NCBI GenBank assembly: GCA_963835295.1
Contig: CAWIEX010000011.1
Coordinates: forward strand, 868,001-932,000
Source of the DNA: JAOPZW01 sp963835295
GTDB taxonomy: Bacteria > Actinomycetota > Thermoleophilia > Solirubrobacterales > Solirubrobacteraceae
Direction: 5' to 3'
Length of the DNA: 64,000 nt
Shown here: positions 1 to 7,490 of the stretch, one piece after another
How the letters are laid out: each line of letters begins with the position of its first letter
How positions within the stretch are numbered: position 1 is the stretch's first letter
Made by a program: the position numbers and the translations under genes
The notes under the pieces: model-generated
The model's database searches: none
What the model saw: the letters and a program-made list of their open reading frames with translations, nothing else
What the model was told of the DNA's origin: nothing

Positions 1-426
1 GCCGTCGTCGCCGACGAGGTCCGCTCGCTGGCCGAGGAGTCGCGCGAGGCGACCGCCCGCATCGACGCCATCCTGGCCGAGATCGCCGGCTCGGCCGCCA
101 CCGCCGCCGACGCCGCCACCGCCGGGGCACGCACGGTCGAGGAGGGCGTCGCCGTCGCCGACCGGGCCACCGACGCCATCGCGCTCCTGCAGACCGCCGG
201 CGAGACGTCGGCCAGCGCGGCGCGCGACATCGCCGGCGCCGCCGAGCGCCAGCACGCGGGCATGGATCGCATCACTGCCGCCATCACCCAGGCGGGCGCC
301 ACGTCGTCGTCGCTGGCGGACGCCGCCTCCGACGCGCAGGACGTGGCCGACCGCCTGCGCGCCGCCGCGGGCCGGCTCGAGGAGCTCACCGCGCGCGACG
401 TGGTCGGCGAGCCGACCGCCGCCTAG
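1..426 (+). CDS. Methyl-accepting chemotaxis protein, C-terminal part
   Basis: The reading frame is open from the first base, so this is the 3' end of a longer gene. It begins inside the MCP signalling hairpin: AVVADEVRSLAEES is the conserved tip where chemoreceptors contact CheA and CheW. An Ala-rich coiled-coil arm (heptad-like A, V, I, L spacing) follows to the end. About 141 residues are seen; the sensor, transmembrane and HAMP parts lie outside. The stop codon overlaps the stop of the convergent AIM24 gene by a few bases. The family assignment is secure; the ligand cannot be told. Confidence 0.9.
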   Translation, partial: AVVADEVRSLAEESREATARIDAILAEIAGSAATAADAATAGARTVEEGVAVADRATDAIALLQTAGETSASAARDIAGAAERQHAGMDRITAAITQAGATSSSLADAASDAQDVADRLRAAAGRLEELTARDVVGEPTAA

Positions 427-1139
427 CCGCCGAGCAGGTTCCCGAGCGCCCCGCCGCCCCCGCCGCTGGCCGGCTGCACGCCGACGCGCCCTTCGGACGG
501 CTGCACGAGCACCCAGCCCTGGCCGCTGAAGGCCATCTGGACCGACTCGCCCGAGCTGCGCCCCGTCAGCGTCTTGGAGAGCTTGAAGTCCGTCTTGATC
601 GAGGTCGTGACGCCCTGCGACCACGTGATCGCGGCCTGCGCATCGGCGAAGGTCGGCGCCGAGCCGACGTCGAGCAGGACGGGGTTGCCGTCGGAGAGGA
701 TGGCCACCCAGCCGTCGCCGCGCAGGGAGGTGTTGAACAGGCCGCCGCCCATCATGCCGCTGGCGCCCGAGACCTTCTGGATGTCCCAGTCGATGTCGGC
801 GTCGATGGCGAGCAGGTTGCGCCCGTTGACCGTGATCTGCTCGCCGCCCTCGAGCTTGATCAGGTGCACGTGCTGAGCGGTGTCGGCCAGGAAGACCTCG
901 CCGGTCCCGGACACCTTCATGAGGTCCTGGCCCTCGCCGGTGAGCGCCTTCTTCATGAACTTCGACACGCCGCCGGCCCCCGCGTGCTCGAAGCTGACGT
1001 CGCCCTGGTAGGCGACCATCGACCCTTGCTTGGCGCGGATCGCGCCCTGGTCGAGGTGGACCTTCAGCAGATAGGAGTTCTGTAGGGCGAAGGCGTCCGT
1101 GGACGCGGTCTCGTTGAACTGCGCAAGGGTCGTCTGCAT
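423..1139 (-). CDS. AIM24 family protein
   Basis: A 238-residue protein of the AIM24 family (named from the yeast mitochondrial biogenesis protein), a beta-rich fold of unknown biochemical role in bacteria. Family signatures include VHLDQGAIRAKQGSMVAYQG near residues 27-46, GTGEVFLA, and the Gly-rich GLFNTSLRGDGWVA stretch. The tail is a run of glycines followed by LGNLLGG. An upstream in-frame ATG would add 24 Arg/Pro-rich residues unlike the family, so I chose the ATG at 1139. No signal peptide is seen. It overlaps the chemoreceptor stop codon tail to tail. Confidence 0.85.
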   Translation of the reverse strand: MQTTLAQFNETASTDAFALQNSYLLKVHLDQGAIRAKQGSMVAYQGDVSFEHAGAGGVSKFMKKALTGEGQDLMKVSGTGEVFLADTAQHVHLIKLEGGEQITVNGRNLLAIDADIDWDIQKVSGASGMMGGGLFNTSLRGDGWVAILSDGNPVLLDVGSAPTFADAQAAITWSQGVTTSIKTDFKLSKTLTGRSSGESVQMAFSGQGWVLVQPSEGRVGVQPASGGGGGALGNLLGG

Positions 1140-1171
1140 GGCCGCCACCTTGTCGGGGCGGCCCGGCGCCG

Positions 1172-1504
1172 TCAAGCGTCGCGGGCTCCGGGGTGCCCCG
1201 CGCCCGGCCACGGGGCCAGGACGAGCAGCAGCCGCGCGTCGCTGCGCGCGCGGACCGCGTGGCGCTCGCGGGGATCGAACACGGCCAGCAGGCCGGGTCC
1301 ACCCGAGATGGTCTCCTCGCCCTGGACCACGTCGACCTCGCCGTCGATGACGACCAGGTGTGCGCGCTCGTGGACCTGATGGTCCTCGAGCGCCTCGCCC
1401 GCGGGGAGCTGCAGCACGACGCTGCGCGCCTCGCCGCGCGAGGAGTGCAGGATGAGCGGCTCGTGAGGCTCGACGGGGAGGTTGCGCAGATCCCAGTGCT
1501 CCAC
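1172..1504 (-). CDS. Cupin domain protein
   Basis: A 110-residue single-domain cupin. The motif HQVHERAHLVVIDGEVDVVQGEE fits cupin motif 1 (H-x-H-x6-E-like, with His and Glu ligands), and the later FDPRERHAVRARSDARLLLV fits motif 2 with its His. Small cupins of this sort bind a divalent metal or a small ligand; the substrate is not evident. It lies just upstream of the AIM24 gene on the same strand (33 bp apart), so the two may be co-transcribed. The start at 1504 gives MEHWDLRNLP, plausible for the family. Confidence 0.8.
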   Translation of the reverse strand: MEHWDLRNLPVEPHEPLILHSSRGEARSVVLQLPAGEALEDHQVHERAHLVVIDGEVDVVQGEETISGGPGLLAVFDPRERHAVRARSDARLLLVLAPWPGAGHPGARDA

Positions 1505-1523
1505 GCCGGGAGCGTACTGCGCG

Positions 1524-2660
1524 CTACGCGGCCAGCGTGCGCCGGCTCTGAGCGTCGTCGAGGTCCTCCATCGTCGTGCCGCGCTTGCCGTCGGCGGCGA
1601 CGAGGAGCTTGAAGTCGTGCGGGCTCGTGGCGAACTGGATCGCGGTGTCCATCTCGACGCGGCCGGACTTCAGGTGCTCGAAGAGGTGCTGGTCGAAGGT
1701 CTGCATGCCGTAGAACGAGCCCTCGGCGATGACCTCCGGCAGCTTCCCGGTCTGGGCCGGGTCGGTGATCATGTCGCGCACGCGCCCGGTCATCCGCAGG
1801 ACCTCGCAGCAGGCGATGCGCCCGCTGCGGTCGATGGTCGGGACCAGGCGCTGGGAGACGGCGCCCTTGAGCGTCGAGCCGATCATCGCGCGCACCTGGT
1901 TGTGCATGTGCGGCGGGAAGAAGTCGATCAGGCGGTTGACCGTCTCGGCGGCGTCGACGGTGTGCACGGTCGAGAAGACCAGGTGGCCGGTCTCGGCCGC
2001 GCTCAGCGCGGCGTGGACGGTCTCCTCGTCGCGCATCTCGCCGATGAGGATGACGTCGGGGTCCTGACGCAGGACCCGGCGCAGCGCGCGCTTGAAGGAG
2101 CCGGTGTCCATCCCGACCTCGCGCTGGTTGATGATCGACTTCTTGTCCTCGTGGAGGAACTCGAGCGGATCCTCGACGGTCACGATGTGGCGCCGGCGGG
2201 TCGTGTTGATGTGATCGATCATCGCGGCGAGCGTCGTGGACTTGCCCGAGCCGGTGGTGCCGGTGAGCAGCACGATCCCGCGCTCCTCCTCGGCCAACTC
2301 GCGAATGACGGGCGGCAGCGAGAGCTCGGTGATCGACTTGATCGACACCGGGATGGCGCGGACGACGACCGAGACCGACCCGCGCTGGCGGAAGGCGTTG
2401 CAGCGGAAGCGCGCGAGCCCTGGGATCGAGTAGGCGAAGTCCACCTCGCCCTCGTCGTTGAACTCCTGCAGCTTGGTCGGGTCGGCGAGCATCTCGTGGA
2501 CCGCGCGCTCGGTGTCCTCCGGCGTCAGCGGAGCGAGGCCGTCGATGGGGTTCATCGAGCCGTCGACGCGGATCACGGGAGCCGACGGGACCTTGAGGTG
2601 CAGGTCCGAGCCACCGTGCTCGATGAGGTAGTGCAGGCAGAAGTGAAGATCGAAGCTCAT
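1524..2660 (-). CDS. pilT: Type IV pilus retraction ATPase PilT
   Basis: 378 residues, the usual PilT length. Visible motifs are Walker A GTTGSGKST (residues 134-142), the Asp box VEDPLEFLH (about 162-170), Walker B DPDVILIGEMRD (about 200-211) and the His box AAETGHLVFSTVHT (about 221-234). These identify a hexameric GspE/PilT-type ATPase; the short N-terminal domain and the C-terminal part fit PilT rather than PilB. It would drive pilus disassembly for twitching or DNA uptake from the cytoplasmic face of the membrane. No other pilus genes are in the window, so the pilin and assembly genes must lie elsewhere. Confidence 0.93.
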   Translation of the reverse strand: MSFDLHFCLHYLIEHGGSDLHLKVPSAPVIRVDGSMNPIDGLAPLTPEDTERAVHEMLADPTKLQEFNDEGEVDFAYSIPGLARFRCNAFRQRGSVSVVVRAIPVSIKSITELSLPPVIRELAEEERGIVLLTGTTGSGKSTTLAAMIDHINTTRRRHIVTVEDPLEFLHEDKKSIINQREVGMDTGSFKRALRRVLRQDPDVILIGEMRDEETVHAALSAAETGHLVFSTVHTVDAAETVNRLIDFFPPHMHNQVRAMIGSTLKGAVSQRLVPTIDRSGRIACCEVLRMTGRVRDMITDPAQTGKLPEVIAEGSFYGMQTFDQHLFEHLKSGRVEMDTAIQFATSPHDFKLLVAADGKRGTTMEDLDDAQSRRTLAA

Positions 2661-2754
2661 TGCCCTCCGAATCGGCGTCCGAGGCCAGCCACTGAAGAGC
2701 GCCGAGGGCGCGCTGGACGGACGTCAGGCAGGTGTGGAAGGTCGCCACCCACCC

Positions 2755-3099
2755 ATGACCCGCAAGCTCCATCGCCTCGCCCTCGCCGCCGTCGCTGTCG
2801 CGGCCCTGGGCGCCAGCACCATCACCGCGGCCGCCTCGGCCGACAGCACTCCTGCCAAGCACAGCAGGACGATGACCGTGTGCGTCAAGAGCGCCTACAT
2901 CGACTCGCCCGCGCCGGGCAAGATCTTCGTCGGCACGATCTTCAAGGGCGAGCACTTCCACGTCGACCGCACCGTGCGCGTCAAGAAGGGCAGCGCCAAG
3001 GGCGTCTGGCACCACGGCAAGCGCATCGCGACCAACCCGAAGAACGGCAAGACCTACGTCGTCAAGGGCTGGGTCCCGGCTTCGGCCTTCTGCGCCTAG
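2755..3099 (+). CDS. Small secreted protein, SH3-like
   Basis: About 114 residues. The N-terminus (MTRKLHRLALAAVAVAALGA, then STITAAASA) is a classical Sec signal peptide with a cleavage site after ASA. The mature part, around 85 residues, is Lys-rich with VCVKSAYIDSPAPGKIFVG, then VKGWVPASAFCA. Two cysteines, one near each end of the mature domain, could form a disulfide. The layout resembles a bacterial SH3 (SH3_3-like) domain, which would suggest cell-wall binding, but this is a pattern judgement. A start 7 codons upstream is possible; the ATG at 2755 puts the basic residues next to the hydrophobic core. It is divergent from pilT. Confidence 0.75.
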   Translation: MTRKLHRLALAAVAVAALGASTITAAASADSTPAKHSRTMTVCVKSAYIDSPAPGKIFVGTIFKGEHFHVDRTVRVKKGSAKGVWHHGKRIATNPKNGKTYVVKGWVPASAFCA

Positions 3100-3115
3100 C
3101 TAGCCCCGACCCGAC

Positions 3116-4279
3116 TCACGCGCCGCGCAGGCCCCGCATGAACTCCAGGATGCGGGGCCACAGCGCTGCGCGGGCCGCAGCGTCGGCGGCCGGCGACCCC
3201 CCGTAGCCGGACGCGCGCGGGGCGGGCAGGTACGGAATGGCGGCGCCCAGGCGATGCCCGGCGGTGCCGTAGTCCACGTCGCGGTGGGGATGGGCGAAGT
3301 GCCGCTTGTCGAGGCGCCGCTCCAGGACCGTCATGTAGCTCGACGACGGCCACAGGAGGTCGTCGCCACCGGAGAAGGTCAGGATCGGGCCGGAGATCCG
3401 CTCGGCGCGGATGAAGACGCCGGGATGGCCCGTGGGATCAGGCTTGCCGAACTCGGCGCGCACGACGTGGGTCAGCGGCGTGCCGCGCAGCGTCCACGCG
3501 GGCGAGTGCCCGTCGATCGAGGGGTTGACGACGTTGCTCGGCACAAGGCCGACGACGCCATGGACGAGCTTGGGATAGGTCGAGCCGATGAGCAGCGCGC
3601 CCTCGCCTCCGCGCGAGACGCCGATCACGACGACACGGCGCGGATCGACATCTGGCCGCGCCCGCAGCCGCTCGAGGGCGTGCGCGAAATACTCGAGCGG
3701 GATGTCCTTCAGCGTGCTCGGCAGCCCGGGCTCCTTGAAGTAGGCCAGCGCCAGCGCCGGATAGCCGTGCGAGGCCAGCAGCCCCGCTACCCCGCCGGTC
3801 CTCAGGCCGCCTTCCGAACCGCCGATGACGAGCGCCGCGGCGCGGCGCCCGCCGTCGGCCGGCGCGTAGAGCTCGCCGTAGAGGCCGCCGCGAACGGCCT
3901 GCCGCTGCACGCCCGGCGCGACCAGCCGCCTGCGGATCGACGTGCTGGCCACACTGCGCCCGCCCTCGACGAGGTCCAGGCGGACGCTGAAGCCCGACCG
4001 CGGGGGCACGAAGAAGTCCTGCCCGCCGCTCATGCTCCACAGCGGCCGTGACGGGTCCTTGCGCACGTCGGCGACCGCGGTGGTCGAGGTCCACCGCTGC
4101 CCTGTCCTGTCGACGGTGGTCGCCCTCACCACTGCTCCGTCGCCGGCCCCGTCGACCGCGATCCGCGGGCGGGCGTCGATCAGCCCGTCGCGCGGCGCGG
4201 CTGAGATCGACGGACGCGACGAGGAGCCCCCGCACCCCGCGCAGAGCAGCACCAGTAAAAGGACAAGACCCCTGCGCAT
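3116..4279 (-). CDS. Acyl-CoA thioesterase / BAAT C-terminal domain lipoprotein
   Basis: 387 residues. It starts with a lipoprotein-type signal, MRRGLVLLLVLLCAGCGG, where the Cys at residue 16 would be lipidated. An Ig-like N-terminal domain (bile-acid hydrolase/transferase type) follows, then an alpha/beta hydrolase with ALVIGGSEGG and the nucleophile elbow GVSRGGEGA; the Asp of SGGDDLLWPS and a later His (about GTAGHRLG) would complete the triad. This matches the acyl-CoA thioester hydrolase / BAAT C-terminal family, though an exported copy more likely acts as an esterase or acyl-transferase on envelope lipids. The longer upstream frame runs into the IS element and is not used. Confidence 0.8.
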   Translation of the reverse strand: MRRGLVLLLVLLCAGCGGSSSRPSISAAPRDGLIDARPRIAVDGAGDGAVVRATTVDRTGQRWTSTTAVADVRKDPSRPLWSMSGGQDFFVPPRSGFSVRLDLVEGGRSVASTSIRRRLVAPGVQRQAVRGGLYGELYAPADGGRRAAALVIGGSEGGLRTGGVAGLLASHGYPALALAYFKEPGLPSTLKDIPLEYFAHALERLRARPDVDPRRVVVIGVSRGGEGALLIGSTYPKLVHGVVGLVPSNVVNPSIDGHSPAWTLRGTPLTHVVRAEFGKPDPTGHPGVFIRAERISGPILTFSGGDDLLWPSSSYMTVLERRLDKRHFAHPHRDVDYGTAGHRLGAAIPYLPAPRASGYGGSPAADAAARAALWPRILEFMRGLRGA

Positions 4280-4304
4280 TGCGTCGGTATACCCGCGCAA
4301 CGAC

Positions 4305-4330
4305 GAAGGGCTCCCTCTCGGGAGCCCTTC
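4305..4330. terminator. Strong hairpin, probable terminator of the sigma factor gene
   Basis: Perfect inverted repeat with 11-bp arms (GAAGGGCTCCC at 4305-4315 and its complement at 4320-4330) around a 4-base loop. There is no clear T-run on either side. It sits between the lipoprotein gene start and the point where the IS630 element entered; without the insertion it would be 27 bp past the sigma factor stop codon, so it probably terminated that gene. Confidence 0.6.
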
Positions 4331-4356
4331 GCACATCCGGGTGAGCCGCTGGCCGG

Positions 4357-5442
4357 CTAGTGTCGTGATTGATTGATTCGGTTGCAGTAGCGGGCGATCG
4401 ATTCGAGGATTTCGTCGGCGGTCTTGGTCCAGACGAACGGCCGCGGGTTCTCGTTCCAGGTGTCGATCCAGGCGCGGATGTCGGCGTTGAGCTGGCGGAC
4501 GGAGCGGTGCGCGCCGCGGCGGAGCTTCTTGGTGGTCAGCTCGGCGAACCAGCGCTCGACGAGGTTCAGCCACGAGCTGCTGGTGGGGGTGAAGTGCACG
4601 ACGAACCTTGGGTGGGCGGCCAGCCAGCGCTGGATCGCCGGCGTCTTGTGGGTCGAGGAGTTATCGAGCACGAGATGGATGTCGAGCTCGTCGGGGACCT
4701 CGCCGTCGATCGTGGTTAGGAACTTCTTGAACTCGATCGCGCGGTGGCGGGCATGGGTGCGGCCGATCACCTGCCCGCTGGCGATATCCAGCGCCGCGTA
4801 GAGGCTCGAGGTGCCCGCGCGCCGGTAGTCATGGGTGGCGCGCTCGGGGGTGCCGGGCAGCATCGGCAGGATCGGCGCGGTCCGGTCCAAGGCCTGGATC
4901 TGGGATTTCTCATCGACGCAGAGCACGACCGCGCGCTCGGGCGGGTCCAGGTAGAGCCCGACGACGTCGCGCACCTTGTCGACGAACAACGGGTCCTTGG
5001 ACAGCTTCCAGGTCTGCTGGCGGTGCGGCTGCAGCCCGAACGCCTGCCAGATCCGCAGCACCGCGTTCTGGGTTAGGCCGACCTCGCGCGCCATCGAACG
5101 CGTCGACCAGTGCGTGGCGTCCTTGGGCGTGGCCTCCAAGGTCTTGACGATCACCTCCTCGACCTGCTCGTCGGTGATCGTGCGCGGTCGCCCCGGCCGC
5201 GGCTCATCAGTCAGGCCATCGAGCCGGTGCTCGGCGAACCGGTTGCGCCACTTGGTGACCATCGGCCGCGTCACCCCGATCCGCCGGGCGATCTCGGTGT
5301 TCTTGAGCCCCTCGGCCGCGCCCAGCACGATCCGCGACCGCTGTGCCAGCCCCTGAGCGCTCGTTCGCCGCCGCGCCCACGCCTCCAACTGGGCACGCTC
5401 GTCATCGGTCAACTCGATCGCAGCAGCAACAGGAATGGGCAT
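4357..5442 (-). CDS. IS630 family transposase
   Basis: 361 residues. N-terminal helix-turn-helix domains (GLKNTEIARRIGVTRPMVTK, about residues 46-65, and a second winged segment) bind the element ends. The DDE catalytic domain shows VLCVDEKSQIQALD (first Asp), HLVLDNSSTHKT (second Asp) and SSSWLNLVERWFAEL (Glu), as in IS630. I chose the ATG at 5442 because GGGGGAGG lies 8 bp upstream; an ATG 8 codons earlier has no such site. The stop codon TAG uses the target-site TA and the next host base, so the reading frame closes only by virtue of the insertion site. Confidence 0.93.
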   Translation of the reverse strand: MPIPVAAAIELTDDERAQLEAWARRRTSAQGLAQRSRIVLGAAEGLKNTEIARRIGVTRPMVTKWRNRFAEHRLDGLTDEPRPGRPRTITDEQVEEVIVKTLEATPKDATHWSTRSMAREVGLTQNAVLRIWQAFGLQPHRQQTWKLSKDPLFVDKVRDVVGLYLDPPERAVVLCVDEKSQIQALDRTAPILPMLPGTPERATHDYRRAGTSSLYAALDIASGQVIGRTHARHRAIEFKKFLTTIDGEVPDELDIHLVLDNSSTHKTPAIQRWLAAHPRFVVHFTPTSSSWLNLVERWFAELTTKKLRRGAHRSVRQLNADIRAWIDTWNENPRPFVWTKTADEILESIARYCNRINQSRH

Positions 5443-5488
5443 GAACCCAACCTCCCCCCACTGCAAACGAATTAAACCATCACGACAC
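4360..5488 (-). mobile_element. IS630-family insertion sequence, 1129 bp
   Basis: The ends are imperfect inverted repeats of about 30 bp: the left end reads GTGTCGTGATTGATTG and the right end, complemented, GTGTCGTGATGGTTTA; both continue to a shared TTGCAGT. Each end is flanked by TA (4358-4359 and 5489-5490), the target duplication expected for IS630/Tc1-mariner elements. One transposase gene fills the element. The TA on the right belongs to the stop codon of the sigma factor gene, and the TA on the left completes the stop codon of the transposase itself. The element looks complete and intact, so it is likely recent or still active. Confidence 0.93.
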
Positions 5489-6591
5489 TAGGCCACGTCG
5501 CGCAGCTTCTGCGCTTCGGCCAGCGACTGCAGCTTCTTCAGCGACTGGTTCTCGATCTGGCGGATGCGCTCGCGCGTGACGTTGAACGTCCGCCCGACCT
5601 CGTCGAGCGTGCGCGGGTGCTCGCCGCCGAGGCCGTAGCGCAGCTCGAGGACGCGGCGCTCGCGGTAGGAGAGGTTCTCCAGCGCCTCGCGCAGCGCCTC
5701 CTTGGTGAGGATCTCCGCGGCGCGCTCGTAGGGCGACTCGGCCCGCTCGTCGGCGATGAACTGGCCGAACTCGGACTCCTCCTCGTCGCCGACCGGCTTC
5801 TCGAGCGAGACCGGCGCCTGGGCCGAGCGCTTGATCGAGTCGACCTCCTCAGGGTCGATGCCCGTGACCTCGGCGATCTCGTCGGCCGTGGGCTCGCGCC
5901 CCAGCTCGGTGACGAGCTTGCGCTCGGCGCGGCCGATCTTGTTGAGCTTCTCGACCACGTGCACCGGGATGCGGATCGTGCGCGCCTTGTCGGCCAGGGC
6001 GCGAGCAATCGCCTGGCGGATCCACCAGGTGGCGTAGGTCGAGAACTTGAAGCCCTTGCGGTAGTCGAACTTCTCCGCCGCGCGGACGAGACCGAGGGTG
6101 CCCTCCTGAATGAGGTCCAGGAACGGCAGGCCCTGGTTGCGGTAGTTCTTGGCGATCGAGACGACCAGGCGCAGGTTCGACTCGACCATCTTCTGCTTGG
6201 CGTCGAGATCGCCGCGCTCGATGCGCTTGGCGAGGTCGACCTCCTCCTGCGCCGTGAGCAGACGGACCTTGCCGATGTCCTTCAGGAAGAGCTGAAGGGA
6301 GTCGGTGGTCATGTCCGGGCGCAGGTCCAGCGTGGTCTTCGGCTTGCGCCGACCGCGCTTGTCGGGCGCGCGCTCGACCTCCTTGGAGGCGGCGGCGGCC
6401 GGGTCGATCTCCTCGACGAGCTCGATCTCCGACTTCTCGAAGAAGCCGTGAAGCTCCTCGACGTCGGACTCGTCGAGATCCAGCTCGGCGACCGCGTCAG
6501 CGATCTCGGCGAACGTGAGGACGCCCACCTGCTGGCCTCTGGTCACGAGACCCTTGATCTCTTCAAGTTCCTGGAGTTCAACTACTGACAT
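5488..6591 (-). CDS. rpoD: Primary RNA polymerase sigma factor (RpoD/SigA type)
   Basis: 367 residues. After an acidic N-terminal part come region 1.2 (TTDSLQLFLKDIGKVRLLTA), region 2 (LRLVVSIAKNYRNQG, FDYRKGFKFSTYATWWIRQA, the -10 recognition helix), region 3 (IRIPVHVVEKLNKIGRA) and region 4 (TLDEVGRTFNVTRERIRQIE, the -35 helix-turn-helix). These are the near-invariant segments of vegetative group 1 sigma factors. The ATG at 6591 gives MSVVELQELEEIK; an in-frame extension to 6726 is Arg-rich and unlikely. An IS630 copy has inserted in the stop codon, using its own terminal base to keep TAG, so the protein is unchanged but its 3' flank is replaced. Confidence 0.93.
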   Translation of the reverse strand: MSVVELQELEEIKGLVTRGQQVGVLTFAEIADAVAELDLDESDVEELHGFFEKSEIELVEEIDPAAAASKEVERAPDKRGRRKPKTTLDLRPDMTTDSLQLFLKDIGKVRLLTAQEEVDLAKRIERGDLDAKQKMVESNLRLVVSIAKNYRNQGLPFLDLIQEGTLGLVRAAEKFDYRKGFKFSTYATWWIRQAIARALADKARTIRIPVHVVEKLNKIGRAERKLVTELGREPTADEIAEVTGIDPEEVDSIKRSAQAPVSLEKPVGDEEESEFGQFIADERAESPYERAAEILTKEALREALENLSYRERRVLELRYGLGGEHPRTLDEVGRTFNVTRERIRQIENQSLKKLQSLAEAQKLRDVA

Positions 6592-6778
6592 GTGCGTCCG
6601 TTCGGTTCGCCGGGGTCGGGGCCCGGCATGAATCTCTACTGGGAGGGGTGCTAGGGAGCCCTGTCGCGAGCGTACCCCGCCCAAACGTACGGTCCCAGCG
6701 TAGCCGGTGATGATACGACGCCTCACGGTATGGGCTCAAGGGTTGCGATCCCTCGACGGGCTTCCCTTCGCCGCTATT

Positions 6779-6807
6779 ACGTGAAACGGGCGCGTTTCGT
6801 TTCACGT
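6779..6807. promoter_or_regulatory. Perfect inverted repeat in the rpoD / 6850 divergent region
   Basis: ACGTGAAACG at 6779-6788 and its exact complement CGTTTCACGT at 6798-6807, spaced by 9 bases. The half sites look like those of the chromosome-partition site parS but are in the opposite order, so it is not a standard parS. It lies in the 258-bp divergent intergenic space between the sigma factor and the Lys/Ala-rich protein. It may be an operator or an RNA hairpin in a leader. Confidence 0.45.
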
Positions 6808-6849
6808 TTCGGGTCGCGAGGGGCTCGGCTGGAGCGGTGCGGCAGAATC

Positions 6850-7305
6850 ATGGCCATGGCTTCGAGCGACTCCTCCTCGGGCGGCGACGGCGACCGCGAC
6901 GTCTTCGGCAGCCTGCCCAACACGCGGCCGGGGCGGCGCAGTGCCCGGCGCGACCGGGCTGGCGCGAAGGCGAAGCCGGCCGCGTCGGGGCCGGCGAAGG
7001 CCCGTGCGGCGGCGAAGGCGAAGCCCGCCGCTCGCGCGAAGCCCGCCGCGCGCGCGAAGCCCGCCGCGCGCGCGAAGCCCGCCGCGCGCGCGAAGGCCGC
7101 GGCCGAGGCCGCTCCCCCGCGCGCCGCCACGGCGAAGATCCCGCCCGCCGGCTACGCCACGCCGCGCGGCGACGACGACGGCGTGCCGCACGGCGCCGAG
7201 CTCGTCACCACCGCGGTGCAGGCCGCGGGCGAGTTGGCGCAGATCGGCCTCGCCGCCGGGGGCCGCGCGCTGAAGTCGGCGCTTGGACGCTTGCCGCGCC
7301 CCTGA
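6850..7305 (+). CDS. Lys/Ala/Pro-rich repeat protein of unknown function
   Basis: About 151 residues; not assigned to a family. A Ser/Asp-rich start (MAMASSDSSSGGDGDRDVFG) leads to SLPNTRPGRRSARRDR, then a basic low-complexity stretch built on the hexapeptide KPAARA, then a conserved-looking amphipathic C-terminus (VPHGAELVTTAVQAAGELAQ followed by IGLAAGGRALKSALGRLP). The basic repeat resembles histone H1-like tails and could bind DNA or a membrane surface; this is inference. The ATG at 6850 was preferred over in-frame starts upstream because the extension contains the inverted repeat and is compositionally random. It ends just before the riboswitch. Confidence 0.6.
   Translation: MAMASSDSSSGGDGDRDVFGSLPNTRPGRRSARRDRAGAKAKPAASGPAKARAAAKAKPAARAKPAARAKPAARAKPAARAKAAAEAAPPRAATAKIPPAGYATPRGDDDGVPHGAELVTTAVQAAGELAQIGLAAGGRALKSALGRLPRP
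7021..7092 (+). repeat. Four tandem 18-bp repeats coding KPAARA
   Basis: Four consecutive 18-bp units (AAGCCCGCCGCGCGCGCG; the first differs by one base) inside the Lys/Ala-rich gene. They stay in frame, so copy-number change would lengthen or shorten the basic tail by six residues per unit. Confidence 0.9.
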
Positions 7306-7468
7306 TTGGGGTAGGCTGCCGCCCGTCTGCCGAGTCTTCGGGCACCTGATGCCCGGGGAGCGGGGGAACCACTGCGGGCCGTAGATCGGCCCGCTGGGGC
7401 GAATCCGGAGCACCCACACCGGTAGCGCCGCTCGTTGGCGCGAGCCCGTCAGCTCACCCCGTAGGCCG
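7306..7468 (+). ncRNA. Cyclic di-AMP riboswitch (ydaO/yuaA class)
   Basis: The leader has the conserved blocks of the ydaO class in order: a hairpin GGGCACCTGATGCCC, then GGGGAGCGGGGGAACCAC, then GGGGCGAATCCGG, then CGAGCCCGTCAGCTCACCCC followed by GTAGGC. The spacing fits the two-fold pseudosymmetric c-di-AMP aptamer. It ends about 23 bp before the GTG start of the rlpA-like wall gene, the usual target of this class in Actinobacteria, where c-di-AMP normally turns expression off. The ribosome site (GAACGAGGAC) follows directly. No separate terminator stem with a T-run is obvious, so control may be by hiding the ribosome site. Confidence 0.92.
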
Positions 7469-7490
7469 TCGAACGAGGACCAAGCCCCCT

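Noticed and set aside
1482..3206. 574-codon plus-strand open frame
   Set aside because: Mostly antisense to pilT and overlaps the better-supported secreted protein gene; Arg-rich shadow.
6779..6807. Possible parS chromosome-partition site
   Set aside because: The half sites are in the reverse order and separated by 9 bp; the canonical site is a continuous GTTTCACGTGAAAC.
7021..7092. CRISPR-like repeat array
   Set aside because: Repeats are directly tandem without spacers and lie in frame in a gene.
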